A program made the translations under genes and the position numbers. From Candidatus Rokuibacteriota bacterium (GTDB lineage Bacteria > Bacteroidota > Bacteroidia > Flavobacteriales > Flavobacteriaceae), in contig OMJU01000021.1 in the NCBI GenBank assembly GCA_900299425.1, positions 1-43,148 of the forward strand: a DNA stretch of 43,148 nt. Direction: 5' to 3'. The first letter of the stretch is position 1, and each line of letters begins with the position of its first letter. Of this stretch, positions 7,364 to 16,138 are shown in pieces. Below the pieces are notes generated by a model. That model did no database searches and was not told where the DNA came from. It was given only the letters and a program-made list of their open reading frames with translations.

Positions 7364-8905
7364 GTGAACTACGAATTAATCGTTAGATCCAGTTCACAAC
7401 AAGTTGATTTTGCCCTTTTAAAAGATGGAAAACTAATCGAACTTCACAAGGAAGCAGAGGACAATAAATATTCCGTTGGAGACGTGTTTATCTCCAAAGT
7501 TAGAAAAACTGTCCCTGGACTCAATGCCGCATTTGTCAATGTGGGTTATGAAAAGGATGCATTTTTGCATTATCATGATTTGGGTCCAAAAATTCTGTCA
7601 ACCTTGGAGTTCGTAAAACGTGTAAGCACAGGAAAATTAAGAGATTACTCCTTAAAAGAATTCCCATTAAAAAAAGAGATTGATAAAAATGGTAGCATTA
7701 ATGATGCCCTTAAAAATAATCAATCAATTCTGGTACAAATCGTAAAAGAACCCATTTCAACAAAAGGTCCGCGCATCAGCTCGGAGCTTTCTTTGGCTGG
7801 ACGCTATGTCGTTTTGGTGCCTTTTTCTGACCGTATTTCAATTTCACAAAAAATTGAATCTAATGAAGAAAAAGAACGACTAAAAAGACTGATCAAGAGC
7901 ATCAAGCCAAAAGGTTTTGGGGTCATCATACGCACTGTAGCAGAGGGTAAAAAAGTAGCAGAACTGGATAGAGATTTAGAAAATCTCATGGATCGCTGGA
8001 CAGCGATGTGTAAAAAGCTACGTGGGGCGCACCTCCCTAGTAAGGTGCTCAGTGAACTCAATAGAGGCGCTTCAATAATTAGAGATATGTTTAACGAATC
8101 TTTTTCGGCCATTCATATCGATGACGAAACCCTCTATTATCAAATAAAAGATTATGTGCAAGCCATTGCACCTAAGCAGGAGAATATCGTAAAGTACTAT
8201 GACGCCAAAGTGCCAATTTTTGAAAAATTCGGCATTGAAAGGCAGATTAAAACTTCATTCGGCAAAACAGTTTCTGGTGCCAAAGGATCCTATTTAGTGA
8301 TCGAACACACCGAAGCACTCCATGTCATTGATGTCAACAGTGGTAACCGAAGCAATAAGTCCAAAACACAAGAGGACACTGCTCTGGAAGTCAATTTATT
8401 AGCAGCAAGTGAGGTGGCCCGTCAGCTCAGACTAAGAGATATGGGCGGCATCATTGTTGTAGACTTCATTGATATGGCAAAAGCCGAGCATCGCAAAAAA
8501 CTATTCAATCATCTTCGCGATGAGATGAGTGATGACAAAGCGAAGCATAAAATTCTTCCCCCCAGCAAATTTGGACTCATCCAAATCACCAGACAACGCG
8601 TGAGACCTGAGGTCAACATTAAAACGCGTGAAATAAACCCCAATGCAGGGGCTAGTGATGAAATTGAGCCACCAATTGTTGTGGTACAGAAAATTGGCGA
8701 AGAGCTGAAAAGGCTCATCAACAAAGACTATAAAAGAATAACTTTAAACACACACCCTTTTATAGCAGCCTTTTTAACCAAAGGCTTTCCATCATTGCGC
8801 ACCAAATGGTTTTTGGAGCACAAACAATGGATAAGAATTCAACCTAGAGATGCTTACACGTACCTAGAATATCATTTCCAAAACGATAAAGGAAAGGATA
8901 TATAG
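7364..8905 (+). CDS. rng: Ribonuclease G (RNase E/G family), GTG start
   Basis: S1-like N-terminus (YSVGDVFISKVRKTVPGLNAAFVNVGYEKDAFLHYHDL), catalytic DVNSGN, GGIIVVDFIDM, GLIQITRQRVRPE. Confidence 0.96.
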   Translation: MNYELIVRSSSQQVDFALLKDGKLIELHKEAEDNKYSVGDVFISKVRKTVPGLNAAFVNVGYEKDAFLHYHDLGPKILSTLEFVKRVSTGKLRDYSLKEFPLKKEIDKNGSINDALKNNQSILVQIVKEPISTKGPRISSELSLAGRYVVLVPFSDRISISQKIESNEEKERLKRLIKSIKPKGFGVIIRTVAEGKKVAELDRDLENLMDRWTAMCKKLRGAHLPSKVLSELNRGASIIRDMFNESFSAIHIDDETLYYQIKDYVQAIAPKQENIVKYYDAKVPIFEKFGIERQIKTSFGKTVSGAKGSYLVIEHTEALHVIDVNSGNRSNKSKTQEDTALEVNLLAASEVARQLRLRDMGGIIVVDFIDMAKAEHRKKLFNHLRDEMSDDKAKHKILPPSKFGLIQITRQRVRPEVNIKTREINPNAGASDEIEPPIVVVQKIGEELKRLINKDYKRITLNTHPFIAAFLTKGFPSLRTKWFLEHKQWIRIQPRDAYTYLEYHFQNDKGKDI

Positions 8906-8910
8906 AATCA

Positions 8911-8939
8911 AACCCCTCCATATCGGAGGGGTTTTTTTT
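8911..8939 (+). terminator. Intrinsic terminator downstream of rng
   Basis: AACCCCTCC-ATATC-GGAGGGGTT followed by TTTTTT. Confidence 0.92.
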
Positions 8940-9010
8940 ATGCCCTATTTTTATGAATTCTATAAGCTTTTTATCAAGTTAAGAATTGAAATTTTAAATC
9001 AAGTATCTCG

Positions 9011-9511
9011 ATGACGAGGATTAATTATCTTTATTCGATGAAAAATTCCACCCCATCATATACCGTGGACCAAGCCAAAGAAAAGCTAGAGCGTTACTGC
9101 GCCTATCAAGAGCGTTCCCATAGGCAGGTTGAGGAGCAACTCTACAAAATGCGGATGATTCCCCAGGCCCAAGAGGTGATCATTACCCATTTAATACAAC
9201 TCGATTTTCTCAATGAGTCCCGTTTTGCTCAAGCCTATAGCCGAGGGAAATTTCGCATTAAGAAATGGGGTAAAAAGCGCATAACTCAAGGGCTAAAACA
9301 ACATGGGGTCAGTGCCTACAACATTAAATTAGGTTTGGCTCAAATTGATCCTGAGGCCTACCGAGTGACTTTTCAAGAACTAGTCAAGAAGCGTCTAGCG
9401 GAACTTTCAAATGAAGGCAACTCCACTAAAAAAAAACGCAAACTTTTTGATTATTTAACCTATCGAGGCTGGGAAACAGAGCTTATTTATGAGGCTCTTG
9501 CGCGCCTTTGA
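9011..9511 (+). CDS. recX: Regulatory protein RecX (start may be ATG at 9038)
   Basis: CAYQERSHRQVEEQLYKM, LIQLDFLNESRFAQAYSRGKFRIKKWGKKRI, FDYLTYRGWETELIYEAL. Confidence 0.9.
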   Translation: MTRINYLYSMKNSTPSYTVDQAKEKLERYCAYQERSHRQVEEQLYKMRMIPQAQEVIITHLIQLDFLNESRFAQAYSRGKFRIKKWGKKRITQGLKQHGVSAYNIKLGLAQIDPEAYRVTFQELVKKRLAELSNEGNSTKKKRKLFDYLTYRGWETELIYEALARL

Positions 9512-10371
9512 TGGCGGGCGATATTTTTTTGCGTCTGCAAAACAGCCTTTTCGTTTTTATAATCAATCCAAGCTTGACCTTTGAGACGTCTCATGAGCTG
9601 GTCATAATAGCGCATGATCAAAATATTGTAAAGCGCTTTTGCCAAATGTTTTGGCTTACGCGGCATGGCGCGAAGGCTCATCGAAAAACCGGGAGTGATA
9701 TACTGCATATAATGCCAATACCCTTCCGGCATATACAAAACATCACCGTGCTTTAGGTTACCTTCAAATCCTGAAACAAGGCGCAAGCCTGGCCACTTGT
9801 CATAATCGGGATCAGCAAAATCTATATCTTCACGAACAATCAACGAGTGCGGTACTTGATACATAAATTCGCTTTGGCTTTGATCGAACAAAACAACTCT
9901 TTTTTCCCCTTGAAAATGGATGTGAAAAATATTGGCTAAGTCAATGTCGTAATGCATAAAGGTGTAGCTCTTTTGCCCTCCAAAAAATAGCATTGGCAAG
10001 CCCTTTAATATGGGTAATCCTAAATCAAGATTTTTAAAATCTTTTTGCAAAGCAGGCACTTCTTTGAGCAGATTCCATAGAAAAATTCTAAATTTAGTAG
10101 GTTCACGTTCTAACAAATCGATATACTCAGCCATATTCATTTTGGCATGAGGCTCGTTAAACCCATCTTTGTGATCTACTGGACGATCATCGTATAAGGG
10201 GACTGTTTTATGCCCCGCAACTTTGCGAATATGGTCAAAACTCCACAGCGAATAGGCAGGCCAATCCTCGATGGCATCTTGAATAATGACAGGCTTTTGC
10301 GGCTTGTAATATTCTTTTATAAATCGCTCTTTTGTCAGATTTGTAACCCGATCAATGCTGTGTAACCGCAT
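9487..10371 (-). CDS. Cupin-like/JmjC-fold (cupin_8) protein, putative Fe(II)/2-oxoglutarate hydroxylase
   Basis: W-rich N-terminus YYKPQKPVIIQDAIEDWPAYSLWS; metal-triad candidates HYDID (HxD) and distal His in GDVLYMPEGYWHYM. Confidence 0.88.
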   Translation of the reverse strand: MRLHSIDRVTNLTKERFIKEYYKPQKPVIIQDAIEDWPAYSLWSFDHIRKVAGHKTVPLYDDRPVDHKDGFNEPHAKMNMAEYIDLLEREPTKFRIFLWNLLKEVPALQKDFKNLDLGLPILKGLPMLFFGGQKSYTFMHYDIDLANIFHIHFQGEKRVVLFDQSQSEFMYQVPHSLIVREDIDFADPDYDKWPGLRLVSGFEGNLKHGDVLYMPEGYWHYMQYITPGFSMSLRAMPRKPKHLAKALYNILIMRYYDQLMRRLKGQAWIDYKNEKAVLQTQKNIARHQRRARAS

Positions 10372-12257
10372 TAAGGAATCAGTTTGTAAATTAATTCAAA
10401 TAAAACATTGCCCTTTGGCATGGGCACTAAATTTGTCTCGCTGTAATCTGCACCAAAAATATTTTCAGCGGCCAATCTCAGTGTATAGCGGTCCCTATGA
10501 TAAAGCAAAGAACAGTCTGCTACATTAAAAGGATCCTGAGCATCACGATTTCCATATTTATAAAGCATGGTTGTTTCCCAGCTTTGGGACCATCGGGCAC
10601 GCCACTGTCCTACAGCACGATTTTTAAAAGAATTTATGGAATACCGCGAGAGTTCGCCCGGGGCCACAGCCAGATCATCGTCAATTTGAGTATAGCCCAA
10701 CTGGAGATAGTGCGTTATGTTATTCAACGCTAAAGTGTATTGTAAATTTGCTTCCCAGCCTTGTGTCAGCAACCCACGTACATTAGCAGCTTGCCAGAGA
10801 TCATCGGGATCATTTTTTACATAATCTATTAAGTTATTTGCATCACGGCGAAACCAAGCCGCATTGAGTTTGAGGCCTCCCTCTTTTAGGCGCATTCCAA
10901 ATTCATAGGCCAGAGCCTTTTCTGGTTCTAAATCAGCGTCACCAAGTGTGGTCGGATCGCTATAAAACAAATCGGTGTAAGTAGGAATGCGATAGGTATA
11001 ACCCATATTTGAATAAACTCTCCACTGGCGACTCAGGGCATACCCCACATCAATTCCGGGATAAGTGAAGCTGCCAAAGTCAGAAAAGTTAGTGAGCGCA
11101 ACCCCCGGAATGATGTCTAATTTATTTTGAAGAAATTCTAGGCGGTGCTCGATAAAAAGTGTGGTAGCCAAACGCTCGCGATTGCCTAAGTTGTTGCTAG
11201 ACAAATAGGTTTGCGCTAAATCAAGACCGATTCCTGTTGTTCCCCAAGAATGAGTCCATTGACCGTGTAACTCGGCCGCGAGTTTGTTTGTGGTATGTAA
11301 GTTGCGATAGACCGTGGGATTATTGCGCAAGTAGATGTACTGGTCTTGATTGCGCCGCCAATAGACGCGCGGGGTCCAAATCCATTGATTCTTCCTTATT
11401 TGCGTCTGTAGGCCTACAAGGCTGGTTTGCGTCTCTTCATATTGATCAGTAGCAGCCGCAGAGGCGTAAAAACCATTGGCGCCAAAGGCGCGTTCTGATA
11501 AGCTTGCTAAAAGATGTACCGGGACTTCCTGAGTGTTGAAGGTACTCTTAATGGTGTAACTTGACTGATCGTAATCTGTATTATAGCGGTAACCCCTCGA
11601 GGTATAACGGGAAACATTCACCATATGGGCACTATTATCCATGGACTTATATGCTGTAAAACTACCGTTGATTTGCTGAAAAGAACCGCCACTCAAACGG
11701 AGGTCAAAGGCATCATCAAAGTCCGATTTTGTGACAATATTTATCGCCCCTGTAAACGCATTTTGTCCATAGACTCTGGCCGCAGGACCTTTTATGATTT
11801 CAATGCGCTCGATAATCTCCAGTGGCAATGCAGCGTTTAACGTATGATGTCCAGTTTGTGCATCCTCGAGTTTAATACCGTCAATGAGCAAGAGTGTTTG
11901 GTCGAAGCTTCCACCGCGTATATAGAGGTCTGCTTGGCTGCCCTTGGGGCCTCTTCGTCGAATATCAACCCCAGCCTCTTGCTGCAGCAATTCAGCCAGA
12001 CTACTTGCCGGTGATGCCTGAATTTGCTGCGCATCAATGGTAGTAATCGATCGTGATTGTTGCGCAAACGGGATCATCAACCGAGTTCCAGAAAGTAAGA
12101 CTTGATCCAAAGCTTCCGCCTGCTGCAGACCTGCATCCTGGCTGGATTGCCCTTTTTGATCTAATGAATCTATTTGTGCTGCTGTGGTTATGGTACATAA
12201 ACCAATAATGGTCGCCGACAACAGTCCTTTGAATTTGTATTTAAAAATATTCATCAT
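10371..12257 (-). CDS. TonB-dependent outer-membrane receptor (BtuB/siderophore-like)
   Basis: Plug domain SSLAELLQQEAGVDIRRRGPKGSQADLYIRGGSFDQTLLLIDGIKLEDAQTGHH, IERIEIIKGPAARVYGQNAFTGAINIVTK; signal peptide; C-terminal beta-barrel. Confidence 0.94.
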   Translation of the reverse strand: MMNIFKYKFKGLLSATIIGLCTITTAAQIDSLDQKGQSSQDAGLQQAEALDQVLLSGTRLMIPFAQQSRSITTIDAQQIQASPASSLAELLQQEAGVDIRRRGPKGSQADLYIRGGSFDQTLLLIDGIKLEDAQTGHHTLNAALPLEIIERIEIIKGPAARVYGQNAFTGAINIVTKSDFDDAFDLRLSGGSFQQINGSFTAYKSMDNSAHMVNVSRYTSRGYRYNTDYDQSSYTIKSTFNTQEVPVHLLASLSERAFGANGFYASAAATDQYEETQTSLVGLQTQIRKNQWIWTPRVYWRRNQDQYIYLRNNPTVYRNLHTTNKLAAELHGQWTHSWGTTGIGLDLAQTYLSSNNLGNRERLATTLFIEHRLEFLQNKLDIIPGVALTNFSDFGSFTYPGIDVGYALSRQWRVYSNMGYTYRIPTYTDLFYSDPTTLGDADLEPEKALAYEFGMRLKEGGLKLNAAWFRRDANNLIDYVKNDPDDLWQAANVRGLLTQGWEANLQYTLALNNITHYLQLGYTQIDDDLAVAPGELSRYSINSFKNRAVGQWRARWSQSWETTMLYKYGNRDAQDPFNVADCSLLYHRDRYTLRLAAENIFGADYSETNLVPMPKGNVLFELIYKLIP

Positions 12258-12314
12258 AGCAATTTACGAAATTAATAATCAGCTAATTATCAAAAATTAT
12301 TGACTAAAAAACAT

Positions 12315-12342
12315 GAAAAAAGCCTCATTTTGAGGCTTTTTT
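12315..12342 (-). terminator. Intrinsic terminator downstream of atpC
   Basis: GAAAAAAGCCTCA-TTT-TGAGGCTTTTTTC hairpin with T tract in either direction. Confidence 0.85.
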
Positions 12343-12360
12343 CTATTGTATAGAGTGTTT

Positions 12361-12636
12361 TTAATCCGCCAATACAATGACTTTATTGTCCACCATCTGC
12401 ACGGTTCCGCTATTGATACTCAAATGCCATGCCCCATCCTTTTGGGTAAACTTACTTTTGAAGTCTTCAGCAATTTTTGGCTGTCCTACAAATTTCACTT
12501 CTCCCGCACCGAGTGTAGAAACTATTGCTGCGTGATTTTCGAGCATTTGAAAAGCTCCGTCAGTTCCGGGAACACTAACACTAGTGACCTCTCCTTGTAC
12601 TAACGACGCTTCTGGTGTGACTATTTCTAAATACAT
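12361..12636 (-). CDS. atpC: F0F1 ATP synthase subunit epsilon
   Basis: MYLEIVTPEASLVQGEVTSVSVPGTDGAFQMLENHAAIVSTLGAGEVK; directly downstream of atpD. Confidence 0.95.
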   Translation of the reverse strand: MYLEIVTPEASLVQGEVTSVSVPGTDGAFQMLENHAAIVSTLGAGEVKFVGQPKIAEDFKSKFTQKDGAWHLSINSGTVQMVDNKVIVLAD

Positions 12637-12656
12637 TGTATTTTAATTAGTTCTAA

Positions 12657-14273
<1,617 letters not shown>

Positions 14274-14286
14274 TCAAAAAGGCATA

Positions 14287-14326
14287 AAAAATAATACGCC
14301 CCTGCAGTGCTTACTGCAGGGGCGTA
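14287..14326 (-). terminator. Intrinsic terminator downstream of the SGNH lipoprotein gene
   Basis: 13-bp perfect stem TACGCCCCTGCAG/CTGCAGGGGCGTA (14295-14326) followed on the minus strand by TTATTTTTT. Confidence 0.85.
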
Positions 14327-14348
14327 TCGAGCCTTGAAAAGACCTTAA

Positions 14349-16133
14349 CTATTGTAATTCAGGAGCGTAATTTACCGGATAGTCATTCGCACGAGCGCGT
14401 TGACCAGCTTCGATAAAGTTAGATCCATAGGTCGCATCAATGGCTGCTAAAAATTCATTAGCCATCAGAGCGTAACCACGCGCAGTAAGATGTACTCCAT
14501 CTAAACTCGCAAGCCCGCCGAAAACTAAATCTGTGGACATGGTGAATCCATCAAAAACTACACCTCCTGTAGAGGCATTTTGGAGGATCCCCTTAAGATC
14601 TACCTTAGCAAGACCTTTTGCCGCCACTAACGCGTCTATGGTCGCGTTGTAAGCGTCGGTTGCATTTAAAACAGACTGAGTTTCAGTCCCTGTAAGCACC
14701 CATCTATCAGCCAATGGCTTAGTGATTCCGTTAACCGATAGCTGTCCTGCTTGCTGCTGGGCAATTGCAGGGCTCTGTTGTTCTGCGATAAGTGGCGCTT
14801 GAACTGTGGCAGCTGCCGTTGCTTCACCATCGGCAAAAGCGGCAGCCTGAGCTTCGTCAAAACCTAAATCAATTGCTGCTTGATAAGCGATGGCATAGGC
14901 TTGTTCGTAAACTGCAGCATAAGCCTGAGCATAGACTTGTACATAAACCCCATCATAAACCGCGGGATAAATTGAGGTCGCATAGTCCGTGTCTACAGTA
15001 GCGATATGCGTGGCACTAGTCAACACCATAAGATCGGTCTCATTCGCCTGGCGCGATTGACCAAATTGAGTGGCCAAAAGGTTCGCAAATGACTCTGGGT
15101 AACCTAGTGATTGTAATACTGCAGAAAGCTGATCGACGATATTTGGCAAATTCTCATCCACAATCACAACAGGACTGGCCATATCTTCGCTAAAAATAAT
15201 TTTGCGCTCCGGCACCCCTAAAGCATCAAATACTTGATTCAATGGGCCAAAGGTCTCATTCAGTAAAGGAATCTGAGGTCCAAAATCTGGATTACTCGGA
15301 TCAAGCGGCGCATAAGGTACCGTGGTAAAGTAAGGTAAAGAGGTTACATAAGGAACGTTACCTACTGCTCCTTTAGCACCATTTGCCGTAAGGGCATCCA
15401 AGGTGGCCGATAAAGCGGCAGCGAATACATTAGGATCAGTAATATCATTCCCTCCATAAGTAGACGGATCTAAATTTCCCGTTTGATCCACACCACTACC
15501 CCCAGAGGTTGCAAAACCCAAAACATCATTACCGCCAAACTCAGAAAGAGTAAAGAACGTCGGATTTTGGGCAACGGCATCCTCCAAAACAGTAGCGTTA
15601 GCAGAACTCGCCATGCGGGCAAAATACGGATTGGCTAATCCTAAAGGAACACCAGCTAAATTACCGTAACCGGGTGCTAAAAAGTGGAAACTCTTTGCGC
15701 CTGGAACGCCCATATTGTTGAAAACTCCTGCCACCACATTGGTAACTTCTGTGGTCGGGTTTGCTTGAAGAACCGCAGGTCCTGAACCATTAAAGTACAA
15801 TCTTGGATTCGCAATTAAATTACCTCCGTAAAGCAAACCGCCCACATTGTCAGTCATCATGGGCTGATTAAAATCTCCGCCTCCTACAGCAGCAAATTGC
15901 TGTGAAAGAATATTCGGGAAGGAATTCGTCTGCGCTGCTTTAAATAAAGCATTGTCAGTAAATCCAGCCGTAAAAGAAGCGCCCAAAGACACAAAGTTTG
16001 AAAAATCTGCATCACCAGCAGTAAGCGGCACAACTACCTCAGGAGTTGTGTCTTCTGTCATGTCATCGCTTTGGCATGAGACAATGCCCAGTGCCAGTAA
16101 AGCGAAACCTAAATATTTTAATTTCATCTTCAT
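14349..16133 (-). CDS. SGNH/GDSL-type outer-membrane lipoprotein with Ala/Tyr-rich insertion
   Basis: Lipobox GIVSCQSDD; block I FVSLGASFTAGF, block III FGGNDVLGFA, block V LDGVHLTARGYALMANEFLAAI. Confidence 0.87.
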   Translation of the reverse strand: MKMKLKYLGFALLALGIVSCQSDDMTEDTTPEVVVPLTAGDADFSNFVSLGASFTAGFTDNALFKAAQTNSFPNILSQQFAAVGGGDFNQPMMTDNVGGLLYGGNLIANPRLYFNGSGPAVLQANPTTEVTNVVAGVFNNMGVPGAKSFHFLAPGYGNLAGVPLGLANPYFARMASSANATVLEDAVAQNPTFFTLSEFGGNDVLGFATSGGSGVDQTGNLDPSTYGGNDITDPNVFAAALSATLDALTANGAKGAVGNVPYVTSLPYFTTVPYAPLDPSNPDFGPQIPLLNETFGPLNQVFDALGVPERKIIFSEDMASPVVIVDENLPNIVDQLSAVLQSLGYPESFANLLATQFGQSRQANETDLMVLTSATHIATVDTDYATSIYPAVYDGVYVQVYAQAYAAVYEQAYAIAYQAAIDLGFDEAQAAAFADGEATAAATVQAPLIAEQQSPAIAQQQAGQLSVNGITKPLADRWVLTGTETQSVLNATDAYNATIDALVAAKGLAKVDLKGILQNASTGGVVFDGFTMSTDLVFGGLASLDGVHLTARGYALMANEFLAAIDATYGSNFIEAGQRARANDYPVNYAPELQ

Positions 16134-16138
16134 AACTA

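Noticed and set aside
14792-15001. Plus-strand ORF rich in HKPQ repeats and the DNA-level repetition at 14800-15000
   Set aside because: It is the antisense of the Ala/Tyr periodic insertion in the SGNH lipoprotein; not a CRISPR array or independent gene.
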